Below, in pieces: positions 1 to 5,279 of a stretch of 5,974 bases of DNA. The first letter of the stretch is position 1. Each line of letters starts with the position of its first letter. The stretch lies in NCBI GenBank assembly GCA_018610025.1, contig JAHENW010000057.1, positions 1-5,974 of the forward strand. Direction: 5' to 3'. Origin of the DNA: Thermoplasmatota archaeon. Lineage in GTDB: Archaea; Thermoplasmatota; Thermoplasmata; Halarchaeoplasmatales; Halarchaeoplasmataceae. The translations under genes and the position numbers were made by a program. The notes beneath the pieces are model-generated. The model saw only the letters and a program-made list of their open reading frames with translations. It was not told the origin of the DNA and made no database searches.

Positions 1-1
1 G

Positions 2-373
2 GCCGTTGCGTTCAGCTCATATGGTTTATTCTGGCTGAGCTTTGTCGGCATCGTTATGATACCAGAGCTCGTACCAGGTGTAGCCTTCCCCAGTCCTGCC
101 GGTCTGGCGGCCTACTTGTCCATGTGGGGTCTGTTCACTGGATGGATGTTCCTCTCAACCTTAAAATTGAACAGAGCTCTCCAGGTCGTCTTCTCTACGC
201 TGACCATACTGTTCTTCCTGTTGGCCATCGGAGAATTCGTCCCGATCGTGGCCACCATCGCTGGCATCGAAGGCATAATCTGCGGCTTCAGCGCCGTTTA
301 CACCGCCCTGGCCGAAGTGACCAACGAGTACTACGGCAAACCTATATTCCCCATCGGTCCTGTAGAAGGATAA
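2..373 (+). CDS. satP: Acetate/succinate uptake transporter, GPR1/FUN34/YaaH (SatP) family; 3' part only
   Basis: Membrane protein expected to import acetate or similar small carboxylates across the cytoplasmic membrane. The frame is open from base 2, so the gene begins before the window. About 123 C-terminal residues are visible, against about 190 to 200 for whole family members. The N-terminal part with the family's NPAPLGL-type signature is therefore missing. The visible part begins AVAFSSYGLFWLSF, the well-conserved FSSYGLFW-type segment. Hydrophobic stretches follow that fit the last four or so helices (around residues 5-20, 33-52, 60-80 and 85-105). It ends in NEYYGKPIFPIGPVEG, matching the family's NE.YG...PIGPV terminus. 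The ATG at position 56 is an internal methionine, not the start, because the conserved FSSYGLFW segment lies before it. The stop TAA at 371-373 shares its last A with the next gene's ATG, so the two are probably cotranscribed. Family assignment is firm; the substrate is inferred. Confidence 0.9.
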   Translation, partial: AVAFSSYGLFWLSFVGIVMIPELVPGVAFPSPAGLAAYLSMWGLFTGWMFLSTLKLNRALQVVFSTLTILFFLLAIGEFVPIVATIAGIEGIICGFSAVYTALAEVTNEYYGKPIFPIGPVEG

Positions 374-864
374 TGGTTACGGTAAGGTACGAACGAGTAG
401 GAAAAGAAGCTAGAGCCTGGGAACAGGAACTTCTGGCGGATACGGAGGAGATGATCGTTTCCTCTTTCGTATTCCGCCTCAAAAAACCATTTATCGCAAA
501 GGAAGATATTCTCATCGAGGACGGCTATCATGGAGTCCTCTTCGACCTTTTTGACAGATGGTTCAATGTTGTCAAGGTCTTTGATAAAGAAAAGAGATTT
601 ACAGGATACTACTCGGACATAAGGACCCCGCCAAAGAGAACGAAAGAAGGAATCAGGGCTACCGATCTAATCCTGGATATATGGGTCGATGTTCGAGGGG
701 ATTATATTGTTCTAGACCAGGACGAATTCCGAGAGGCCGAGTTGAATGACGATATGAGGAGAAAGGTAATGGGTGTTAGAGATAGCTTAATCGAAATGAT
801 CGAAGCTGGGGACTATCCACCGAAAGAAGTCCGGTCCTTCGACGTATCTGCACATGAAATATGA
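373..864 (+). CDS. DUF402 domain protein, possible nucleotide phosphatase or RNA-associated protein
   Basis: Protein of 163 residues. The second half fits the DUF402 fold: YYSDIRTPP at about 79-87, ATDLILDIWVD at about 97-106 and VLDQDEF at about 113-119. The spacing of these Tyr and Asp residues (Y80, D82, D98, D102, D115, D117) resembles the metal-binding acidic set of characterised bacterial relatives that hydrolyse nucleoside di- and triphosphates. Other members are fused to RNA-binding modules (archaeal FAU-1), so the true substrate is open. I chose the ATG at 373 because the open frame upstream of it is a shadow of the transporter, read in another frame. This ATG overlaps the transporter stop (TAATG) and follows a GAAGGA-like site, which suggests translational coupling. 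Residues 1-50 look like the usual beta-rich lead-in. The gene ends just before the origin-like region, and no strong hairpin terminator follows. The DUF402 call is good; the function is not settled. Confidence 0.83.
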   Translation: MVTVRYERVGKEARAWEQELLADTEEMIVSSFVFRLKKPFIAKEDILIEDGYHGVLFDLFDRWFNVVKVFDKEKRFTGYYSDIRTPPKRTKEGIRATDLILDIWVDVRGDYIVLDQDEFREAELNDDMRRKVMGVRDSLIEMIEAGDYPPKEVRSFDVSAHEI

Positions 865-927
865 TAAAATGACAAGTAATAGTATAAAGCGGGATTACAG
901 GGACGGATCCTCTCTGCTACCGGCAGA

Positions 928-950
928 TTTTCCCCGAAAAACGCGGCGGA
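928..950 (+). promoter_or_regulatory. Degenerate ORB-like element (tentative)
   Basis: Starts TTTTCCCC and continues to AAACG with the same spacing as the strong box at 1215. By eye, 15 of 23 positions match that box, including TTTTCC and AAACG. The terminal G-run is broken (CGGCGG rather than GAGGGG). It lies on the far side of the AT-rich tract from the strong box and in the same orientation. It could be a weak second initiator site or a chance match. Confidence 0.3.
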
Positions 951-980
951 CTATCGGCAAGGAGCGACGGAAAAAAGGGA

Positions 981-1048
981 AAAAGATAGATATATAGACA
1001 CATTATTATACATCATACAATTTACTACTATATAAAGGTATATAAAGC
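981..1048. other. AT-rich tract, candidate duplex unwinding element
   Basis: Only 14 of these 68 bases are G or C, by my count, whereas the flanking genes are near balanced. It lies between the degenerate and the strong ORB-like boxes, the position expected for the stretch melted first at an archaeal origin. It contains many TA steps (gatatatag, attattatac, tatataaag). TA-rich DNA could equally serve as promoter elements, so the unwinding role is inferred from position. Confidence 0.5.
1029..1047 (+). repeat. Tandem direct repeat TATATAAAG, 10-bp period
   Basis: TATATAAAG occurs at 1029-1037 and again at 1039-1047, so the two copies are one helical turn apart on the same face of the DNA. Each copy also resembles an archaeal TATA box reading rightward. 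If used as a promoter, it would start a transcript near 1055-1075, more than 240 nt before cdc6. No gene begins there, so the pair may belong to the origin instead. Confidence 0.6.
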
Positions 1049-1214
1049 GTCATACGCCCCCTTTTTTATATCCCTTAATGAAAAGTACCAGAGAGCGTCT
1101 GACGAAATCTTTTTTAACCTAATGTTTTATGTCAAGTTTCCCTAGAAGCAACCCCCGGAGATATAGTTGATTGAGGTTTAGAGGCCTTACTTAACTAGCT
1201 TCGACTTGGCCTCA

Positions 1215-1238
1215 TTTTCCACTTGAAACGGAGGGGTT
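1215..1238 (+). promoter_or_regulatory. Origin recognition box (ORB), Orc1/Cdc6 binding site
   Basis: Reads TTTTCCACTTGAAACG followed directly by GAGGGGTT. This has both parts of the archaeal ORB consensus: the imperfect dyad TTCCA...TGAAAC contacted by the winged-helix domain, and the downstream G-string that the AAA+ domain contacts. In known ORBs the initiator sits with fixed polarity. The G-string here is on the cdc6 side. It lies 80 bp before the cdc6 start codon and about 30 bp before a TATA-like element, so binding here could also control cdc6. The match is to the remembered consensus, not to a search result. Confidence 0.8.
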
Positions 1239-1265
1239 GTAGTCTCGGAGAGTAAGGATAAGAAG

Positions 1266-1310
1266 GTACTAAAAATGATGCAAAAGCAAGATATACCTAA
1301 ATTAGGGGAG
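1266..1310 (+). promoter_or_regulatory. Likely cdc6 promoter and ribosome-binding site
   Basis: A TATA-like run TACTAAAAAT (1267-1276) would put a transcription start near 1300, giving a short leader. The Shine-Dalgarno-like AGGGGAG at 1304-1310 is 7 nt from the ATG at 1318 and supports that start. The TATA-like match is weak, and alternatives further upstream (for example around 1062-1070) cannot be excluded. The ribosome-binding site is the firmer part. Confidence 0.45.
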
Positions 1311-1317
1311 ATAGCAA

Positions 1318-2601
1318 ATGAAGGAGAACGTTTTCAGTAATTATATAGATTCAAAACCACTCTATAAGGGAGATAGAGACATACTCCGTCCATCTTACAT
1401 ACCTAAAGAATTACCTCACAGAGAGGAATACACCCAGGATCTTGCTTCAATAATGGTCACTGCTCTGAGGGGAGAGAGACCCTCGAACGTGCTGATATTC
1501 GGAAAGACCGGTACCGGTAAAACAGCGGTGGTCAGGTACCTTGAAAGAGAGGTTCAACGATTAAAAAGGGATGCTAGCGAGAGTAGATTGGATGAAGAAT
1601 TCGATAAATTCGACATCGGCCAGGTGGAATACGTCTACATAAACTGTGAGGTGGTGGATACTCACTACGGAGTGATGAAGAATATCGGGAATAAGTTTGT
1701 AGAGGACTGGGATGAGCAGATACCGTTCACTGGCTGGCCCATGGAAAAGGTATACGGATCACTAAAAGACCGTATAGATGAGGAGCGCAAGGTCGTGGTG
1801 ATTATACTGGACGAGCTGGACAAGTTGGTATCCAAGAGCGGAGATTCCGTCCTCTACCACCTCTCCAAGATAAACTCTGAGTTAGAACAGAGTAAGGTCA
1901 GTTTGATCGGGATATCTAACAATCTAAAATTCACTGAATTCTTGGATCCCAGGGTGAAAAGCAGGCTCGGGGAGGAGAAGATGATCTTCCCCCCATACAA
2001 TGCAGATCAACTGCAGGATATCCTCTCGGACAGGGCTAAAAGCGCTTTCGAAGAGGACATCTTGGAGGACGATGTCATCCCTCTCTGCTCCGCACTCGCC
2101 GCTCAAGAACACGGCGATGCTAGGAGGGCCCTCGATCTCCTGAGGGTATCCACCGAGATAGCCGAACGTGAAAGATGCACAATGGTGGATACCAATCACG
2201 TCTACAAGGCCAAGAACAAGATAGAGCAGGACTGCGTCCGTGAAGCGGTAACGACGCTGCCACATCATTCGAAACTCGTCTTGTATTCGATCCTGCTTTC
2301 AGAATCTAACGGTAAAAATAAGCTCACTACCGGTGAGGTTTACTCCGGCTATAAAGAACTGTGCCGTCTATCCGGTATGGACCCCCTCACCCAGCGCAGG
2401 ATAACCGATCTCATCTCTGAACTGGACATGTTGGGCCTGATAAATGCCAGGGTCAAGTCCTTCGGAAGAAGGGGCAGAACCAAGGAGATCCAGGCTAGTG
2501 TTCCGAAATCGGACACCATCAATATGATAGAGGAAGACGATTCGATAGAATCGGTGGAAGAACTGAAAATAGGCAGTCACCGTCAAGCTAAATTGATGTG
2601 A
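1318..2601 (+). CDS. cdc6: Orc1/Cdc6 replication initiator AAA+ ATPase
   Basis: Origin-binding protein that marks the origin and loads the MCM helicase. It has 427 residues, a normal length. The AAA+ core is complete: Walker A GKTGTGKT at 62-69, Walker B ILDELD at 163-168, sensor 1 IGISNN at 197-202, the arginine-finger region DPRVKSRLG at 210-218 and sensor 2 GDARRALDLLR at 266-276. A C-terminal winged-helix DNA-binding domain follows at about 305-395, with a basic KSFGRRGRTKE wing (380-390). The last 30 residues are acidic and probably disordered. The N-terminus (FSNYIDSKPLYKGDRDILRPSYIPKELPHRE) is typical and contains the conserved PHRE segment that leads into the fold. Start choice is supported by AGGGGAG 7 nt upstream. 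It sits beside a gene-free AT-rich region with an ORB, so it is likely the cognate initiator for that origin. It is convergent with the signal peptidase gene, with a 28-nt gap. Confidence 0.97.
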   Translation: MKENVFSNYIDSKPLYKGDRDILRPSYIPKELPHREEYTQDLASIMVTALRGERPSNVLIFGKTGTGKTAVVRYLEREVQRLKRDASESRLDEEFDKFDIGQVEYVYINCEVVDTHYGVMKNIGNKFVEDWDEQIPFTGWPMEKVYGSLKDRIDEERKVVVIILDELDKLVSKSGDSVLYHLSKINSELEQSKVSLIGISNNLKFTEFLDPRVKSRLGEEKMIFPPYNADQLQDILSDRAKSAFEEDILEDDVIPLCSALAAQEHGDARRALDLLRVSTEIAERERCTMVDTNHVYKAKNKIEQDCVREAVTTLPHHSKLVLYSILLSESNGKNKLTTGEVYSGYKELCRLSGMDPLTQRRITDLISELDMLGLINARVKSFGRRGRTKEIQASVPKSDTINMIEEDDSIESVEELKIGSHRQAKLM

Positions 2602-2629
2602 GGAATAGCTGATTATCAGGATGGGCCAC

Positions 2630-3598
2630 TTATAAATCTGCTTCGACTGCGTCCCCCGAATCCTCTCCTCCCCCTCTTTCATCTCTCCCTCTCTCGTCTC
2701 CCCCTTCACCAACGAATGCTCGAGCGGCCCTTCGTACTTTCTCCTTTTCCTCTGTTCTTCCTTCTTTTGCACTCTTTTCTTTCTCCTCTTCTTCCTCCTT
2801 TTCCCAGTACCTCCTCTCCACCACGTCCAGGATGAAAGGAACGCCCAAGATAACGGCTAATGATATGCTCAGATTGACCCAGGTATTCATCGGTATATCT
2901 CCCGTTTTCCCAGTAGTGATCAATTTTAATGTACCGAACCAGGGCAGTTCTCCTCTTGCCTTCCCCTCTACCCATCCCTTCTTCACGGGCTCGGGACAGA
3001 TAGAAGAGCGCTGGTCGTACATGGGGGCGTTCGTCCTGGTCGAATCACCCATGGTGATGAATCCAGAGTGGCCAGTATCTGTCAAGGGTTTCAGGTCGAT
3101 CTTCACCTGTATATCATCATATCCATAGTCGTGGATGATAACGCTTCCATTCAACCCCCTTGTCCTTTCTCCCTGAGAGGTGGTCCAATCTTCTCCATAT
3201 TCCAGACCTTCAAGAGCAGGTATGTCGAAGGTATGGGAAGTCTCATTATACATAAGATAGATAACGGCTCTGTGGATTATCGGGGTCCTCCTGGGATTCC
3301 CCAACCTCCGATAGATTATCACATCCCCGTACTGACCATAGGTCCTGTGATCGTCTGCCTTTCCCTCCACATAGGTCTCGATATCCAGGTTATCGGTCTG
3401 CTTGACTACGACTATATCCCCAGGATCCACCACCCCCAGCTGGCTGGGGTTGCTGTGACTCATGCTGGACGACTCCACCACCACCATTGGGGGCCAGCGG
3501 CCGCTGTATCCATAGAGTGAACCTAGAATTATCAGGAGTATGAGAAAAGCGATGGCGGCATCTTTGAAAGTATCTACTAACTGCTCCTTTAGATCCAT
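2630..3598 (-). CDS. sec11: Signal peptidase I, archaeal/Sec11 type (family S26B)
   Basis: Membrane protease that removes signal peptides from exported proteins. It has 322 residues. A membrane anchor spans about 13-31, then comes the catalytic Ser in ESSSM (S45). His in PIIHRA (H109) replaces the bacterial general-base Lys, which marks the archaeal/ER type. A GHSGFITMGDS box (D185) follows, then YDQ (D195) and a WVEGKARGELPWFG strand. About 75 residues separate the catalytic His from D185, longer than in minimal archaeal enzymes. A second hydrophobic segment (about 239-258, VNLSISLAVILGVPFIL) is followed by a roughly 60-residue tail very rich in Glu, Lys, Arg and Gly, probably cytosolic and disordered. 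A GTGAG motif lies only 3 nt before the ATG. The gene begins 26 nt after the TBP stop on the same strand, so the two may be cotranscribed. Family call firm; tail function unknown. Confidence 0.94.
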   Translation of the reverse strand: MDLKEQLVDTFKDAAIAFLILLIILGSLYGYSGRWPPMVVVESSSMSHSNPSQLGVVDPGDIVVVKQTDNLDIETYVEGKADDHRTYGQYGDVIIYRRLGNPRRTPIIHRAVIYLMYNETSHTFDIPALEGLEYGEDWTTSQGERTRGLNGSVIIHDYGYDDIQVKIDLKPLTDTGHSGFITMGDSTRTNAPMYDQRSSICPEPVKKGWVEGKARGELPWFGTLKLITTGKTGDIPMNTWVNLSISLAVILGVPFILDVVERRYWEKEEEEEKEKSAKEGRTEEKEKVRRAARAFVGEGGDERGRDERGGGEDSGDAVEADL

Positions 3599-3624
3599 AT
3601 ACTCACAGCAGAATGAACTAACTA

Positions 3625-4197
3625 TTAATTATTTTTCTCTGGTAGGAAACCCGTATTTATCAATTCCTTTGAAACCTTCTCGACCCCATTTTCTATGTCA
3701 TCTAGCTCTTTTCCCCCCGTACATACGACCTTGCCCGAGCCGAAGAACAACAGCACTAAATCAGGTTCGTTCATCCTATATACGAGACCCGGAAATTGCT
3801 CGGGTTCGTATTCTATCTTCTCCAGACCCAGCGAGATGGCCATGGCGCTGAGATTTAGAGTGGTGTCCAAGTTAGTGGTGGCCACTATATTCTGGACCTC
3901 GAATTTTACATCATCCAAGACATCTATCCCCTCCTCACTCAGATGATCTTTAAGATAGTCTATGGTCTCCTCTATATCCTCTTCTTCTAACGCCCCTGTA
4001 CAGACCATCTTTCCGCTGCCAAAGATCAAGACGGACGTATCCAAGCCGGTCACATTATCACTCAACTTGAATATCACACCTCTAAATTTTTCGGGATTGT
4101 ACTCCGAACCTATCAGAGTATCGTGGACCTCTTCTAGGTCAAAAGATTCTCCTAGGGTAGCCGAGGAAACCACATTTTGAACTTCTATATCGAACAT
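3625..4197 (-). CDS. tbp: TATA-box-binding protein (TBP)
   Basis: General transcription factor that binds and bends the TATA box and, with TFB, recruits RNA polymerase. It has 190 residues arranged as two homologous repeats, about 3-92 and 97-185. Each repeat has an EVQN(I/V)V start, a (E)Y.PE.F.G segment and an FGSGK.VCTG strand. The four DNA-intercalating phenylalanines are present: F38 and F59 in repeat 1, F135 and F152 in repeat 2. Repeat 2 is close to consensus (EYEPEQFPGLVYR). Repeat 1 is diverged: KFRG replaces QFPG, and the hairpin after VIFKL is about 4 residues longer (LSDNVTGLDTSV). The tail is short, ending PEKNN. The start codon is supported by AAGGTGA at 4204-4210, 6 nt upstream. 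It is divergent from the dCMP deaminase gene and leads into the signal peptidase gene. Confidence 0.97.
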   Translation of the reverse strand: MFDIEVQNVVSSATLGESFDLEEVHDTLIGSEYNPEKFRGVIFKLSDNVTGLDTSVLIFGSGKMVCTGALEEEDIEETIDYLKDHLSEEGIDVLDDVKFEVQNIVATTNLDTTLNLSAMAISLGLEKIEYEPEQFPGLVYRMNEPDLVLLFFGSGKVVCTGGKELDDIENGVEKVSKELINTGFLPEKNN

Positions 4198-4403
4198 ATT
4201 CAGTCACCTTCAAACCGATTCATGGATGGCCTCTATCTTTACCTATTAGTGAAACTGCTCCCTCTCTCGGGGGAACTTTCAAATTAATTATGCACTTATA
4301 AATGTTCTTACAGTTTGATTTTATTTAGAACAGGGAAGATCCGGTGGTGAAGACTGGAAATGCGGCGCGAAAATTAGATAAGTGAAAAATATTATACATC
4401 CCC
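4198..4403. promoter_or_regulatory. Divergent promoter region for tbp (-) and dCMP deaminase (+)
   Basis: This 206-bp gap has no convincing gene. CTTATAAAT at 4295-4303 reads as TTTATAAG on the minus strand and so fits a TATA box for tbp, giving a leader of roughly 70 nt that ends in the AAGGTGA site. The same element, or the T-rich GATTTTATTTAG around 4318-4329, could serve the deaminase. A third TATA-like run, AAAATTAGATAAG (4370-4382), lies about 25-30 nt before the deaminase ATG, which suits a leaderless transcript because no Shine-Dalgarno motif sits next to that ATG. Which element serves which gene cannot be decided from sequence alone. Confidence 0.45.
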
Positions 4404-5015
4404 ATGGAACGACCCGACACCGAAGAATATTTCATGGCTATGGCTTTCATAGTCTCTGAGCGGTCCACCTGTTTGAGTCGGAAGGTCGGAGCGGTTATGG
4501 TAAGGGATAAGAGAGTCCTCAGTACCGGCTACAACGGGGCCCCTAAAGGTCTCCCCCACTGTGATGAGATGGGCGGGTGCATGCGAAGGGGAGAGATCCA
4601 CCCGCCTTACATCGATATATTTTTAAATGAATATAAAGAGGATGAGGAGGTGGACAAGGAGAAGATGCTGGAGAGCCAGGACTTCTTCCCACCGAAGGGA
4701 GAGGGAGTGAAATCGGGATACAGGCATGAACTCTGCCGGGCCGTGCACGCAGAGCAGAATGCTATAATACAAGCTGCCGTCTCCGGCGTTTCTATAAAGA
4801 ACGCTACCCTCTACTGCACCACTTATCCCTGTGTGGTATGTGCCAAGATGTTGATCAATGCCGAGATAGAGAAGATCATATATCACGGGGAGTATAAAGA
4901 TCCACTTTCCCAGAACCTATTGGAACAGAGCAATATAGAGGTTAAAAATTACAAAGGGAAGAGCGAACAACAATTACTGAAGTATTACAAGAGATATAAA
5001 AAAGGGAAGTTGTGA
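4404..5015 (+). CDS. Deoxycytidylate (dCMP) deaminase, zinc-dependent CDA family
   Basis: Converts dCMP to dUMP, feeding dTMP synthesis; cytosolic. It has 203 residues. The catalytic zinc site is intact: HAEQNAI with H115 and proton shuttle E117, and PCVVCAK with C143 and C146. The N-terminal STCLSRKVGAVMVRD (about 21-35) and STGYNGAPKGLPHC (about 40-53) are the usual substrate-site segments. C23, C53 or C59, H108 and C111 (RHELCRAVHAE) are placed to form the second, structural zinc site known in phage T4 and ComEB-type enzymes; this is inferred by position. An acidic insertion of about 30-40 residues (roughly 62-104) separates GGCM from SGYRHELC, whereas related enzymes are more compact there. 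The C-terminus is Lys/Tyr-rich. The ATG at 4404 is the first possible start: an in-frame TGA at 4383-4385 blocks extension. No clear Shine-Dalgarno is adjacent. It converges with the ferredoxins, with a 29-nt gap. Confidence 0.92.
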   Translation: MERPDTEEYFMAMAFIVSERSTCLSRKVGAVMVRDKRVLSTGYNGAPKGLPHCDEMGGCMRRGEIHPPYIDIFLNEYKEDEEVDKEKMLESQDFFPPKGEGVKSGYRHELCRAVHAEQNAIIQAAVSGVSIKNATLYCTTYPCVVCAKMLINAEIEKIIYHGEYKDPLSQNLLEQSNIEVKNYKGKSEQQLLKYYKRYKKGKL

Positions 5016-5044
5016 ATGACTTTTAGTTATACGAAGCCAAATTC

Positions 5045-5212
5045 TTAGAGAGCCATCGCATCTACCGGACAGACCTCTACACAGTTCCCACAATCTATAC
5101 ACTCGTCTTCATCGATTATCGCGACCTCTTCGACGGTGATGGCGTCTACAGGGCATTCGGGTTCACACTGCCCGCAGGCTATGCACGTTTCTTCATCAAC
5201 ATCAACTACCAT
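5045..5212 (-). CDS. Ferredoxin, 2[4Fe-4S], 55 residues (copy 1)
   Basis: Small soluble electron carrier with two cubane clusters. I translated it from the minus strand: ATG at 5212-5210, stop TAA at 5047-5045, 55 residues, starting MVVDVDEETCIACGQC. Cluster motifs are C10-IA-C13-GQ-C16-EPE-C20-P and C38-ID-C41-GN-C44-VEV-C48-P, so all eight cysteine ligands are present. It is highly acidic, as is common for ferredoxins. A GTGAT motif sits just upstream of the start. It is followed closely, in convergent orientation, by the dCMP deaminase end. It lies 67 nt downstream of a second ferredoxin gene of identical length (about 36 of 55 residues identical, no gaps), so the pair arose by duplication. 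The electron donor and acceptor cannot be told from this window. Confidence 0.93.
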   Translation of the reverse strand: MVVDVDEETCIACGQCEPECPVDAITVEEVAIIDEDECIDCGNCVEVCPVDAMAL

Positions 5213-5279
5213 GATATCACGGTATCGAGGAAGAAAAAAGGTTATAAAAGGTTTATCCCCTACGATAAGCGGATCTACC
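5213..5279 (-). promoter_or_regulatory. Spacer between ferredoxin genes with TATA-like box
   Basis: On the minus strand it contains TTTTATAA (plus-strand 5242-5249), about 30 nt before the copy 1 start codon. That position would give a very short leader, so copy 1 could have its own promoter rather than relying on read-through from copy 2. TATA call by eye. Confidence 0.4.

Larger units (their letters stand above)
865..1317. other. oriC: Probable replication origin (oriC) region, gene-free
   Basis: This is the longest gene-free stretch in the window (453 bp), and it lies directly upstream of orc1/cdc6, the usual place for an archaeal origin. It holds, in order, a degenerate ORB-like element (about 928-950), a strongly AT-rich tract (981-1048), T-tracts at 1062-1067 and 1110-1115, a GAGGCC/GGCCTC dyad (1181-1213) and one near-canonical ORB (1215-1238). 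I found no protein-coding frame of note in it, apart from a possible 21-codon leader frame overlapping the cdc6 start. No tRNA or other RNA gene was recognised. Archaeal origins usually carry several ORBs flanking an unwinding element; only one strong copy is seen here, so the origin may be minimal or have diverged repeats. The call is inference from gene context plus the ORB. Confidence 0.72.

Noticed and set aside
56..58. ATG at 56 as start of the transporter
   Set aside because: The frame is open to base 2, and the conserved FSSYGLFW segment lies before this ATG, so it is internal.
124..372. Upstream extension of the DUF402 frame, starting at 124
   Set aside because: It is the transporter gene read in another frame; the Arg/His-rich translation lacks protein character, whereas the transporter frame shows conserved motifs.
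1062..1115. T-tracts at 1062-1067 and 1110-1115 as terminators of the DUF402 gene
   Set aside because: Archaeal terminators can be simple T-runs, but these are about 200-250 nt past the stop codon and inside the origin-like region, so they are not called as features.
1134..1160. TTTCCCTAGAAGC followed by AACCCCC as a second strong ORB
   Set aside because: It has the TTTCC...GAA half, but the C-run is on the wrong strand and side for the ORB G-string; similarity is limited to short words.
1924..2772. Long minus-strand frames opposite the cdc6 gene and its 3' end
   Set aside because: They are antisense shadows of a well-conserved coding gene and of the signal peptidase tail; no family motif is seen.
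2832..3851. Plus-strand frames opposite the signal peptidase and TBP genes
   Set aside because: These overlap genes with intact conserved motifs on the other strand and show no recognisable protein features.
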